NCBI GenBank assembly: GCA_019415525.1
Contig: DXZA01000040.1
Coordinates: forward strand, 1 to 64,000
Source of the DNA: Tyzzerella sp.
Lineage (GTDB): Bacteria; Bacillota; Clostridia; Lachnospirales; Anaerotignaceae
Direction: 5' to 3'
Length of the DNA stretch: 64,000 nucleotides
Positions 37,239 to 45,280 of this stretch are shown piece after piece. Every line of letters begins with the position of its first letter. Positions within the stretch are counted from its first letter, which is position 1. The position numbers and the translations under genes were made by a program. Under the pieces are notes generated by a model, which was not told the DNA's origin, searched no databases, and worked only from the letters and a program-made list of their open reading frames with translations.

Positions 37239-37373
37239 GTGTTAAACTTATAAATTGGTTTTATAAAGCTATATCGCTTAGTGCTTGAATGGGAATGGTA
37301 TAGTGATATAAATGTAAAAATAATTTTTTATTACTTTGTAAAACATATTTATAATTTACATACTATGTATTGA
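37239..37373 (+). pseudogene. Remnant of a phage-type replication (DnaD-like) gene
   Basis: A near-perfect ribosome site (AAAGGAGGTG) leads into a frame that starts GTG 37239 but has a TAA after four codons. Past it, the same frame reads IGFIKLYRLVLEWEWYSDIN and on to KIIFYYF, stopping at 37371. This resembles the N-terminus of phage and plasmid DnaD-domain or replisome-organiser proteins, which begin with a G(F/Y)IKLYR...WEWY...N pattern. What follows is degraded. The call rests on memory of that pattern, so the confidence is limited. No other gene is visible in 37170-37430. Confidence 0.4.
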
Positions 37374-37430
37374 GCGAAAGCTTAATAAAAAAATTATAAA
37401 AAATAATAAAAAAAGGGAGCTGAAATAACT

Positions 37431-37748
37431 ATGGGAATGCCTGTTATTACTGCAAGTACAACTACAAGAAATCAAGCTGTTACTGATATTATTCAGTCAG
37501 TAGCTCTTGAAGAAACTGCACTTTCTCACATTTTAAATGCAGAAGGTGAAAAAATACAGAAAGTTGTTGCTATGGATGATGTTACACCAGAAGTTTTATT
37601 AGCTACAAATAAATCAGTTGAATCAATGGTTAATGCTATATCAAGACTTGAAATGATACTTCATTCAAAATTAACAACATTTGAAGGTTGTTTATGTGAA
37701 AAAGAAGAAACACCAGCACCAGAACCAACACCAGAACCAATTGTATAA
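37431..37748 (+). CDS. Short surface-type protein with the ALSHILNAEGEKIQ domain
   Basis: A 105-residue protein. Residues about 20-75 form a helical domain (SVALEETALSHILNAEGEKI, then VAMDDVTPEVLLATNKSVES) that recurs almost unchanged at the C-terminus of the next protein. The end is a Cys pair (GCLCEK) and a Pro/Glu-rich tail (APEPTPEP). There is no signal peptide. Similar helical blocks occur in Firmicute spore-coat or exosporium-type proteins, as far as I recall, so a role in a spore or cell surface layer is possible. AAGGGAGCTG supports ATG 37431. A terminator follows. Confidence 0.6.
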   Translation: MGMPVITASTTTRNQAVTDIIQSVALEETALSHILNAEGEKIQKVVAMDDVTPEVLLATNKSVESMVNAISRLEMILHSKLTTFEGCLCEKEETPAPEPTPEPIV

Positions 37749-37756
37749 AACAATTT

Positions 37757-37784
37757 ATAAGGCTTCATTTTGAAGCCTTATTTT
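37757..37784 (+). terminator. Terminator between the paired surface protein genes
   Basis: ATAAGGCTTCA pairs with TGAAGCCTTAT and runs into TTT. Confidence 0.8.
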
Positions 37785-37816
37785 ATAATAATCATTTTGT
37801 AATGGGAGGAGTATAA

Positions 37817-39043
37817 ATGGCTACAAATTTCGGTTTGGCTAATATTTATAACGTTTTTGTTTTTAATGATATGAGCCTAAGCAATACTGATGCTGAAGGT
37901 AGAGTTGCTGTTGGCGGTAACGCTACATTAAGTAACTATGGCGTTGGTGCTAGTATTTCACCTTTGCCACCTGCAAATACTGACCCTTCATTTGTTGTTA
38001 ATGGAGATATTAACGTATCGGCAGGTTCAAATGCCAGTGGTAATACTGTAATAAATCCCACAAGTACAGTCATAAACTATACAATGGGTAACCCTAACGG
38101 TTCTTTGATTACAGGAACACCAATAGATTTTGCTGCTGAGGAGCAATATTTGAAATGTGCTTCAGCCTTTTGGAATACTCTTGAGGCTAATGGTACAGGA
38201 GAGGTGCTTTTTAATCAGCTTACATTAACAGGTACGGATGAAAATTTAAATATTTTTAATTTTGATAGCACAAATATTTATGGTACAGGAATATCATTAA
38301 GCCTTTTAAACGGTATTAATATTGTTGCTCCAATAAATTCAACAATATTGATTAATGTTAGAGGAACAAATATACAGTATGGTAGTTATCAGATTTTTAG
38401 AAATGGTACTGCTGCAACAAGAACTGATGCCCAAAGAATTTTATGGAACTATCCTGAGGCTTTAACTTGGTCAAACAGTACTACTGCTATATATGGTTCT
38501 GTTTTAGCTCCATATGCAACAGCTAATACAACATTTAGCCAGATAAACGGTAATATTGTTTTTGATACATTTTTAGGAAATGCAGAAAGCCATAATGAAT
38601 TATTCATAGGTGAATTGCCTGAGCCTACTGTTTGTCTTTTAACTACAAGTACAACAACAGATAGTACAACTACAAGTACTACAACAAGCACTACAACAAG
38701 CACTACTACAAGTACAACTACAAGTACTACAACAAGTACTTCTACAACAACATCAACAACAAGTACTACAACAACAACTACACCCGCCATTATATCACGT
38801 TGTCAGGCTATTTCAGACTTGTTCCAGTCAATAGCATTGCAGCAAACAGCATTATCTCATATTTTAAATGCAGAAGGTGAAAAAATACAGAAAGTTGTTG
38901 CTATGGACGATGTTACACCGGACGTATTAATAGCTACAAATAAATCTGTTGAATCTATGGTTAATACAATTTCAGGTTTAGAAGCAATATTAAAAGATAA
39001 AATGGACTTGTTTAATGATTGTAAGTGCAGTTGTAAAAAATAA
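37817..39043 (+). CDS. Choice-of-anchor A protein with Thr/Ser-rich linker and ALSHILNAEGEKIQ domain
   Basis: A 408-residue protein in three parts. Residues 1-270 are a beta-rich choice-of-anchor A domain (YNVFVFNDMSLSNTDAEGRVAVGGNA), related to adhesin modules. Residues about 276-322 are a low-complexity Thr/Ser run of TTSTTTS units, a typical O-glycosylation target. Residues about 328-395 repeat the helical domain of the preceding protein, ending in a Cys-containing tail (CKCSCKK). There is no signal peptide, which fits a spore-surface route better than Sec export. GGGAGG supports ATG 37817. A glycosyltransferase gene follows 64 bases downstream. Likely a glycosylated surface filament or coat protein. 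Confidence 0.78.
   Translation: MATNFGLANIYNVFVFNDMSLSNTDAEGRVAVGGNATLSNYGVGASISPLPPANTDPSFVVNGDINVSAGSNASGNTVINPTSTVINYTMGNPNGSLITGTPIDFAAEEQYLKCASAFWNTLEANGTGEVLFNQLTLTGTDENLNIFNFDSTNIYGTGISLSLLNGINIVAPINSTILINVRGTNIQYGSYQIFRNGTAATRTDAQRILWNYPEALTWSNSTTAIYGSVLAPYATANTTFSQINGNIVFDTFLGNAESHNELFIGELPEPTVCLLTTSTTTDSTTTSTTTSTTTSTTTSTTTSTTTSTSTTTSTTSTTTTTTPAIISRCQAISDLFQSIALQQTALSHILNAEGEKIQKVVAMDDVTPDVLIATNKSVESMVNTISGLEAILKDKMDLFNDCKCSCKK
38640..38783 (+). repeat. Low-complexity ACA/ACT repeat encoding Thr/Ser linker
   Basis: About 140 bases of repeated ACT-ACA-AGT-type codons. Such tracts change length easily and could alter the linker. Confidence 0.85.
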
Positions 39044-39047
39044 AGGG

Positions 39048-39079
39048 TTTTGGCGTAACATATTTGGGTTACGCCAAAA
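39048..39079 (+). other. Strong hairpin between surface protein and glycosyltransferase genes
   Basis: TTTTGGCGTAAC and GTTACGCCAAAA form a perfect 12-bp stem with an eight-base loop, without a following T run. It may stabilise or process the mRNA or lower expression of the downstream gene rather than terminate. Confidence 0.6.
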
Positions 39080-39107
39080 TTATGATAATGAAGGAGGGAA
39101 TAGCAAA

Positions 39108-40388
39108 ATGAATGTTGCTATATTAACTATGTTTAACGGATTATCTTCAACTTATTCACTTGTAAATGTGGTTGCTGACCAAATAAAAATGCTACTTAAA
39201 GCTGATGTAAATATAAAAGTGCTTGTAAGTGAAAACTGCCCTGATGATGACAGAAAAGGCGTTTTTGCCAATGAAAATATCAAGTGGGTTAAAATTACAA
39301 ATAAACTTAATGGTGAAAATATTAAATGGTATGATTATTCCCAAAGTGAAGGTAAAGTACATGACAGTTTTTTTGATGAGGTTGATGTAATTTCAAAAGA
39401 TTTTGTAAAACATCTTAAAGATGTAGATGTATGTATAATGCACGATATACTTTATCAAGGTTGGCATTTAGTCCATAATATAGCCATAAGAGAAGCACAA
39501 AAGGAATTGCCTAATTTAAGATTTATTGAGTTTACACATTCATTACCTGTAAATAGACCGATTAAAACAGAATATCCTTTTTCTGCAAGATTTTCTGATA
39601 TGCCAAAAACAAAATTTGTATACCCAACATATTCCGGTATTTCTGCCCTTGCAAAACAGTATAATATTCCGGAAGGTAAATGTGCAGTAGTATATAATAC
39701 ATTGCCTTTACTTGAGTCTATGAGTGAGCCTGTGCAAAATGTGGCTAAAAATATAGATATTATAAATGCAGAAATTCTAATTGTATACCCTGCAAGACTT
39801 ACAACAGGTAAGAAATTTGAAAAAGTTTCTGCCCTTGCCGGTGCAATAAAAAGAAGTACAGAAAAAAATACAAAAGTTATATTCTGTGACTTTGAAAGTG
39901 CCGATATACCAAGTAATGTATATAAAGGAATTATAAAAATGGAAGGTAAAAAATTCGGTCTTTCTGATGATGATATGCTTTTTACTTCCGATATTGGATA
40001 TAGTGAAGGCTTTCCAAGAGAAGGGGTTTTGGAGCTTTTTACACTTTCAAATCTTTTTATATGTCCTTCATATTCAGAGTCTTTTGGTTTAACTGTTTTG
40101 GAAGCCGGAAGCAGAGGTAATTTTTTAGTACTTAATGAGGCTGTACCTGCATTAAAAGAGCTTGGAAATTCATTAGGTGCATATTTTATGCGTTGGGACG
40201 CAAGAAATTTTGGATATGACACAAAAGAAAAATATAACCCTTCCGAAAAAGATTATTATGAGGAAAACGGTAAAATTATAGTAAATCTTATGAGAGAAGA
40301 CAGAAGCCTTAACAGTAAAAATATAATAAGAAATAAATATAACATAGAATGGATTTGCAAAAATCAATTATTGCCTTTATTGGAATAA
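39108..40388 (+). CDS. GT4-like glycosyltransferase
   Basis: A 426-residue cytoplasmic enzyme with two Rossmann-like halves. The C-terminal half has the retaining GT4 nucleotide-sugar pattern SESFGLTVLEAGSRGNFLVL (about residues 320-340), with EX7E geometry. I choose ATG 39108 because GAAGGAGGG lies just before it; the longer frame from 39015 would overlap the upstream gene. Its position after a Thr/Ser-rich surface protein suggests it glycosylates that protein, but donor and acceptor cannot be read from sequence. Confidence 0.82.
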   Translation: MNVAILTMFNGLSSTYSLVNVVADQIKMLLKADVNIKVLVSENCPDDDRKGVFANENIKWVKITNKLNGENIKWYDYSQSEGKVHDSFFDEVDVISKDFVKHLKDVDVCIMHDILYQGWHLVHNIAIREAQKELPNLRFIEFTHSLPVNRPIKTEYPFSARFSDMPKTKFVYPTYSGISALAKQYNIPEGKCAVVYNTLPLLESMSEPVQNVAKNIDIINAEILIVYPARLTTGKKFEKVSALAGAIKRSTEKNTKVIFCDFESADIPSNVYKGIIKMEGKKFGLSDDDMLFTSDIGYSEGFPREGVLELFTLSNLFICPSYSESFGLTVLEAGSRGNFLVLNEAVPALKELGNSLGAYFMRWDARNFGYDTKEKYNPSEKDYYEENGKIIVNLMREDRSLNSKNIIRNKYNIEWICKNQLLPLLE

Positions 40389-40392
40389 TAAT

Positions 40393-40428
40393 AAAAAAAC
40401 AGCTTGATAATTTCAAGCTGTTTTTTAT
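40393..40428. terminator. Bidirectional terminator between convergent genes
   Basis: AAACAGCTTGA / TTCAAGCTGTTT with A and T runs outside. Confidence 0.85.
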
Positions 40429-40431
40429 TTA

Positions 40432-41094
40432 TTAAAGTATATCAATTACATCTAAAAGACTATCTGCTTGTTTCCATACAGTTTTAAGTACTTCATCTAT
40501 AGGTGTTACAAGGTCTTTTATAAATATTGTTTTTATACCTGCGTTATGTCCTGCCAAAAGACCATTTTGTGAGTCTTCAAGTATAATTGTATTTTCTTTT
40601 TTTATACCAGATTTTTCAATAGCTTTATTAAATACCTCAGGGTCAGGCTTGCCATTTTTAACCTCATCACCACAAACTGTAAAATCAAAATAATCTAAAA
40701 CTTCCGCATATTTTAATATTCTTAATACATCTTTTCTGAATGTAGAGCTTGCAACTATGATTTTTATACCATTTTCTTTTGCAAATTTTATAAGCTCCAA
40801 AAGCCCTTTTTTTCTCAATAATGAAGGCTCTGTATTAAATAATAATTCAAATTTCTTTTCTATAAATTCAGGGTGAAATTCACTTTCATAGTCAAAATAA
40901 TTGCTATATTTTTCATTGAATTTATCACGAATATTAAAATGAGTTGTACCCATAAGGCTTAAAAAGAAATCCATATCAACAGGTATGTTTCTTTTTTCAA
41001 AAGCCATTTTCCAAGCTTCTATTACAAGTCTTTCTGTATCTACCATAAGACCGTCCATATCAAAAATAATAAGTTTTGTATCTGTTTTAAGCAT
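40432..41094 (-). CDS. HAD-superfamily hydrolase, phosphoglucomutase/phosphatase type
   Basis: A 220-residue HAD protein with helical cap: motif I FDMDGLMVDTERL near residue 11-23, motif II ASSTFRKD, motif III Lys in GKPDPEVF, motif IV LEDSQNG. This pattern fits the beta-phosphoglucomutase-like subgroup, which includes sugar-phosphate phosphatases; the substrate is unknown. I choose ATG 41094, preceded by AAGGGTGG, rather than the GTG three codons earlier. It is transcribed toward the glycosyltransferase gene and away from groES. Confidence 0.88.
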   Translation of the reverse strand: MLKTDTKLIIFDMDGLMVDTERLVIEAWKMAFEKRNIPVDMDFFLSLMGTTHFNIRDKFNEKYSNYFDYESEFHPEFIEKKFELLFNTEPSLLRKKGLLELIKFAKENGIKIIVASSTFRKDVLRILKYAEVLDYFDFTVCGDEVKNGKPDPEVFNKAIEKSGIKKENTIILEDSQNGLLAGHNAGIKTIFIKDLVTPIDEVLKTVWKQADSLLDVIDIL

Positions 41095-41298
41095 ATATAC
41101 CACCCTTCATACATAAAATACATATAGTACCACTAAAAGGGTATACAATTAATTTGTTTTTGTCAATAAAATAATAGTTTAAAAAGTAAAAATAAGAGCA
41201 AATTAAAGAAAAATAGAGTAAATAAAAGAAAAATTAAAAAATCATATATTTTTGTAATATATAAACCAAATTTAACGTATATATTTTAAAAATGATAT

Positions 41299-41365
41299 TT
41301 GCATAAAATCCCAACAATGACTAATATAATATTAACAGTTAGCACTCGTATTAAGTGAGTGCTAA
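41299..41365 (+). promoter_or_regulatory. groESL promoter and CIRCE operator
   Basis: A perfect CIRCE element lies at 41339-41365 (TTAGCACTC, nine bases, GAGTGCTAA), the binding site of the heat-shock repressor HrcA. A promoter candidate, TTGCAT (41299-41304) with TAATAT 17 bases later, lies just before. The rest of the gap between HAD gene and groES (41095-41298) is A/T-rich with nothing I can assign. Confidence 0.9.
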
Positions 41366-41401
41366 TAAGCAAAATAGAGTATCAAGAGGAGGCTTTTATA
41401 T

Positions 41402-41689
41402 ATGAAATTAGTACCATTAGGTGATAAAGTTATTATTAAACAGATTGAAGCAGAAGAAAAAACAAAAGGTGGTCTTATTCTTACAACTCAGTCAAAAGAA
41501 AAACCACAGATGGCAGAAGTAATTGCAGTTGGCCCTGGTGGAGAAGTAAACGGTTATGAAGTTAAAATGACTGTTAAAGAAGGGGACAAAGTTATATATA
41601 CAAAATATGCAGGAACAGAAGTAAAATTTGAAGGTGAAGAATATATTGTTTTAAAACAGAATGATATTCTTGCTATTATTGAAGACTAA
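41402..41689 (+). CDS. groES: Co-chaperonin GroES
   Basis: A 95-residue lid protein of the GroEL chaperonin. The N-terminus LVPLGDKVIIKQ, the mobile-loop region TKGGLILTTQSKEKPQMAEV and the GDKVIYTKYAGTEVKFEGEEY end match the family at full length. GAGGAGG (41389-41395 region) precedes ATG 41402. It lies 37 bases before groEL under HrcA/CIRCE control. Confidence 0.97.
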   Translation: MKLVPLGDKVIIKQIEAEEKTKGGLILTTQSKEKPQMAEVIAVGPGGEVNGYEVKMTVKEGDKVIYTKYAGTEVKFEGEEYIVLKQNDILAIIED

Positions 41690-41726
41690 TAATAAATAAA
41701 AACAAAATATAGGAGGCAAATTAATT

Positions 41727-43349
41727 ATGGCTAAAGAAATTAAATACGGCACAGACGCAAGAAAAGCTATGGAAGCCGGTGTAAATAAACTTGCAGATAC
41801 AGTAAAAGTAACACTTGGACCAAAAGGAAGAAACGTTGTTCTTGACAGAAAATTTGGTTCTCCACTTATTACAAATGACGGTGTTTCTATTGCTAGAGAT
41901 ATCGAACTTGAAGACCCATACGAAAATATGGGTGCACAGCTTGTAAAAGAAGTTGCAACACAGACAAATGATGTTGCTGGTGACGGTACAACAACTGCTA
42001 CTGTTCTTGCACAGGCTATGATTCAGGAAGGTCTTAAAAATATTGCTGCTGGTGCAAATGCTATTATTTTAAGAAAAGGTATGCATAAAGCAACTGCTGC
42101 TGCTGTAGAAGAAATCAAAAAAATGAGTCAGGTTGTTTCTACAAAAAATCATATTGCAAGAGTTGCTGCTGTTTCTGCTGCTGATGACGAAGTTGGTCTT
42201 ATGATTGCAGACGCTATGGAAAAAGTAACAAACGATGGTGTTATTACTGTTGAAGAATCAAAAACAATGAACACAGAACTTGAACTTGTTGAAGGTATGC
42301 AGTTCGATAAAGGTTATCTTTCAGCTTATATGGCAACAGATATGGAAAAAATGGTTGCTGTACTTGATGACCCATATATCCTTATTACAGATAGAAAAAT
42401 AACAAATATTCAGGATATTATTCCTTTACTTGAACAGATTATGCAGACAGGTAGAAAACTTCTTATTATTGCTGAAGATGTTGAAAGCGAAGCTTTAGCA
42501 ACACTTGTTGTAAATAAATTAAGAGGAACATTTACTTGTGTAGCTGTTAAAGCTCCTGGATATGGTGACAGAAGAAAAGCTCAGCTTGCTGATATTGCTG
42601 CTCTTACAGGTGGGCAGGTTATTTCTGAAGAACTCGGTCTTGACCTTAAAGAAGCTACATTAGATATGCTTGGTACAGCAAAAACAGTTAGAGTTGAAAA
42701 AGAAAACACAATTATTGCTGACGGTGCAGGGGATAAAGCTGCTATTCAGGCAAGAATTGCACAGATTAGAGCATCTCTTGAAGAAACAACATCAGAGTTT
42801 GAAAAAGAAAAACTTCAGGAAAGACTTGCAAAACTTGCAGGTGGTGTTGCTGTAATTAAAGTTGGTGCTGCAACAGAAACAGAAATGAAAGAAAAGAAAC
42901 TTCGTATGGAAGATGCCCTTGCAGCTACAAGAGCAGCTGTTGAAGAAGGTATTCTTGCAGGTGGTGGTACTGCTTATATCCACGCTGTTTCTGAAGTAAG
43001 AAAAGTTGTTGATACACTTGTTGGCGACGAAAAAACAGGTGGTGAAATCGTTCTTAAAGCTCTTGAAGCTCCAATGCGTCAGATTGCTACAAATGCAGGT
43101 CTTGAAGGCTCTGTAATTGTAAATAAAGTAAAAGAACTTCCTATGGGTACAGGTTTCAACGCTCTTACAGAAGAATATGTTGATATGGTTGAAGCAGGAA
43201 TTATTGACCCTACTAGAGTTACAAGAAGTGCTTTACAGAATGCTACATCTGTTGCTTCTACATTCCTTACAACTGAAGCTGTTGTTGCTGAACTTCCTTC
43301 AAAAGGTAACGATATGATGCCACAGGCTCCAGGAATGGGTATGATGTAA
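41727..43349 (+). CDS. groEL: Chaperonin GroEL
   Basis: The 540-residue subunit of the double-ring ATP-driven chaperonin. The equatorial ATP site (VTLGPKGRNVVLD, GDGTTTATVLAQ), apical domain and the C-terminal GMGMM tail are all present, and length is normal. AGGAGG precedes ATG 41727. Second gene of the groESL operon. Codon use (for example many CTT, ACA, GTT) is typical of a highly expressed gene here. Confidence 0.98.
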   Translation: MAKEIKYGTDARKAMEAGVNKLADTVKVTLGPKGRNVVLDRKFGSPLITNDGVSIARDIELEDPYENMGAQLVKEVATQTNDVAGDGTTTATVLAQAMIQEGLKNIAAGANAIILRKGMHKATAAAVEEIKKMSQVVSTKNHIARVAAVSAADDEVGLMIADAMEKVTNDGVITVEESKTMNTELELVEGMQFDKGYLSAYMATDMEKMVAVLDDPYILITDRKITNIQDIIPLLEQIMQTGRKLLIIAEDVESEALATLVVNKLRGTFTCVAVKAPGYGDRRKAQLADIAALTGGQVISEELGLDLKEATLDMLGTAKTVRVEKENTIIADGAGDKAAIQARIAQIRASLEETTSEFEKEKLQERLAKLAGGVAVIKVGAATETEMKEKKLRMEDALAATRAAVEEGILAGGGTAYIHAVSEVRKVVDTLVGDEKTGGEIVLKALEAPMRQIATNAGLEGSVIVNKVKELPMGTGFNALTEEYVDMVEAGIIDPTRVTRSALQNATSVASTFLTTEAVVAELPSKGNDMMPQAPGMGMM

Positions 43350-43379
43350 TCTAATATAATTAATTTGATATAATTTATA

Positions 43380-43435
43380 TTGCCTCATATATTTTGTAAG
43401 TGGTATAATACAAATATATGGGGCTTTTTTATGTG
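43380..43435 (+). terminator. Terminator after groEL
   Basis: GCCTCATATATTT and AAATATATGGGGC form a stem with a long loop, followed by TTTTTT. Confidence 0.75.
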
Positions 43436-43473
43436 TTTTATTAAAAATATAAAAAATAATAAAAAATACTATA

Positions 43474-43502
43474 TTGAAGTATTTTTAATTTTATTGTAAA
43501 AT
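43474..43502 (+). promoter_or_regulatory. Promoter of guaA
   Basis: TTGAAG, 17 bases, TAAAAT. The leader of about 65 bases shows no recognisable purine riboswitch. Confidence 0.55.
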
Positions 43503-43573
43503 ATCCCTTTATATGATAGGATATAAATAGTCGCTTTAAAAATAGTATTGTATTTTTAACGGAGGTTAAGTTA

Positions 43574-45115
43574 ATGAATCACGAATTAGTTATTGTTCTT
43601 GATTTTGGTGGACAGTATAACCAGCTTATTGCAAGACGTGTAAGAGAATGTAACGTATATTGCGAAGTTAAACCTTATACAATGCCACTTGATGAAATCA
43701 AAGCTTTAAACCCTAAGGGAATTATTTTTACAGGTGGGCCAAACAGCGTTTATGATGAGGAATCTCCTCATATTGCCAAGGAAATATTTGAAATGGGTAT
43801 TCCTATTCTTGGTATATGCTATGGTTCACAGCTTATGTCTTATACACTTGGAGGAAAAGTTGAAACTGCTCCTGTAAGTGAATATGGCCACACAGAAGTT
43901 GAAGTTGATACAAAAGACGTTATTTTTGACGGTGTATCAGACAAAACTGTATGCTGGATGAGTCATACAGACTATATTTCAGAAGTTCCAGAAGGCTTCA
44001 GTATTACAGCACATACTCCAGTTTGTCCTGTTGCTGCTATGGCTTGCCCAGAAAAGAAACTTTATGCTACACAGTTCCACCCAGAAGTTATGCATACTGC
44101 TGAAGGTATGAAAATGCTTAGCAACTTCGTTTATAAAGTTTGTGGTTGCGAAGGTGACTGGCAGATGGCTTCTTTTGTTGAAACAACAATAAAAGAACTT
44201 AAAGCAAAAATCGGTGACGGAAAAGTTCTTTGTGCTCTTTCTGGTGGTGTTGATTCATCTGTTGCTGCTGTTCTTCTTTCAAAAGCTATTGGTAAACAGC
44301 TTACTTGTGTTTTCGTTGACCACGGTCTTCTTCGTAAAAATGAAGGTGATGAAGTTGAGGCTGTTTTCGGCCCAGATGGTCACTATGAACTTAACTTTGT
44401 AAGAGTAAATGCTCAGGAAAGATACCTTGAAAAATTAAAAGGTGTTGAAGACCCAGAAACAAAGAGAAAAATCATCGGCGAAGAATTTATAAGAGTATTT
44501 GAAGAAGAAGCTAAAAAAATCGGTGCTGTTGATTTCCTTGTACAGGGTACAATATATCCTGACGTTATAGAGTCTGGTCTTGGTAAATCAGCCGTTATTA
44601 AATCACATCATAATGTTGGAGGTCTTCCAGATGTTGTTGACTTCAAAGAAATTGTTGAGCCTTTAAGAATGCTTTTCAAAGATGAAGTAAGAAAAGTTGG
44701 TCTTGAACTTGGTATACCTGAATATCTTGTATTCCGTCAGCCATTCCCAGGCCCTGGACTTGGTATAAGAATTATCGGCGAAGTAACAGAAGAAAAAATT
44801 AAAATCGTTCAGGAAGCAGACTATATTTATCGTGAAGAAATTGCAAAAGCAGGTATTGACAAAGGTCTTGGACAGTATTTTGCAGCTTTAACAAATATGC
44901 GTTCAGTAGGTGTTATGGGTGACTTTAGAACATATGATTACGCTATTGCACTTCGTGCTGTAAATACATCAGACTTTATGACTGCCGATGCTGCTCAGCT
45001 TCCTTGGGAAGTTCTTGCAAAAGTTACAAATAGAATTGTTAACGAAGTTAAAGGTGTTAACCGTGTAATGTACGACTGCACAGGAAAACCACCTGCAACA
45101 ATAGAATTTGAATAA
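43574..45115 (+). CDS. guaA: GMP synthase (glutamine-hydrolysing)
   Basis: A 513-residue two-domain enzyme that converts XMP, ATP and glutamine to GMP in purine synthesis. The N-terminal class I glutamine amidotransferase has nucleophile Cys82 in GICYGSQ and the His/Glu pair in FHPEVMHT. The ATP-pyrophosphatase domain has the P-loop ALSGGVDSSVAA, and the C-terminal dimerisation domain has RQPFPGPGLGIRI and the family-typical ending KPPATIEFE. ACGGAGG precedes ATG 43574. It stands as a single-gene unit with its own terminator. Confidence 0.98.
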   Translation: MNHELVIVLDFGGQYNQLIARRVRECNVYCEVKPYTMPLDEIKALNPKGIIFTGGPNSVYDEESPHIAKEIFEMGIPILGICYGSQLMSYTLGGKVETAPVSEYGHTEVEVDTKDVIFDGVSDKTVCWMSHTDYISEVPEGFSITAHTPVCPVAAMACPEKKLYATQFHPEVMHTAEGMKMLSNFVYKVCGCEGDWQMASFVETTIKELKAKIGDGKVLCALSGGVDSSVAAVLLSKAIGKQLTCVFVDHGLLRKNEGDEVEAVFGPDGHYELNFVRVNAQERYLEKLKGVEDPETKRKIIGEEFIRVFEEEAKKIGAVDFLVQGTIYPDVIESGLGKSAVIKSHHNVGGLPDVVDFKEIVEPLRMLFKDEVRKVGLELGIPEYLVFRQPFPGPGLGIRIIGEVTEEKIKIVQEADYIYREEIAKAGIDKGLGQYFAALTNMRSVGVMGDFRTYDYAIALRAVNTSDFMTADAAQLPWEVLAKVTNRIVNEVKGVNRVMYDCTGKPPATIEFE

Positions 45116-45129
45116 TATTTTTTAATATA

Positions 45130-45169
45130 ACCGTTAAAGCCTTTGAAATGAAGGTTTTGACGGTTTTTT
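45130..45169 (+). terminator. Terminator after guaA
   Basis: ACCGTtAAAgCCTT and AAGGttTTgACGGT form an interrupted stem followed by a T run. Confidence 0.75.
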
Positions 45170-45280
45170 ATTGTGAAAAATAATGTTTAAATATAAATAT
45201 TATATTTTTAAATAAAATATATATAATTTATTGTAAATTTATTTTATAAAATGTATAATAGCCATAAAGGGGGTATATTT

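Noticed and set aside
38449..38790. Val-rich minus-strand ORF opposite the Thr/Ser tract
   Set aside because: It is the complement of ACA/ACT repeats; there is no ribosome site and the composition is nonsensical.
39450..40230. Minus-strand 255-codon frame inside the glycosyltransferase gene
   Set aside because: No ribosome site, and the plus frame has clear GT4 motifs and a strong ribosome site.
43503..43573. Purine riboswitch in the guaA leader
   Set aside because: The leader is short and lacks the conserved junction sequences of a purine aptamer.
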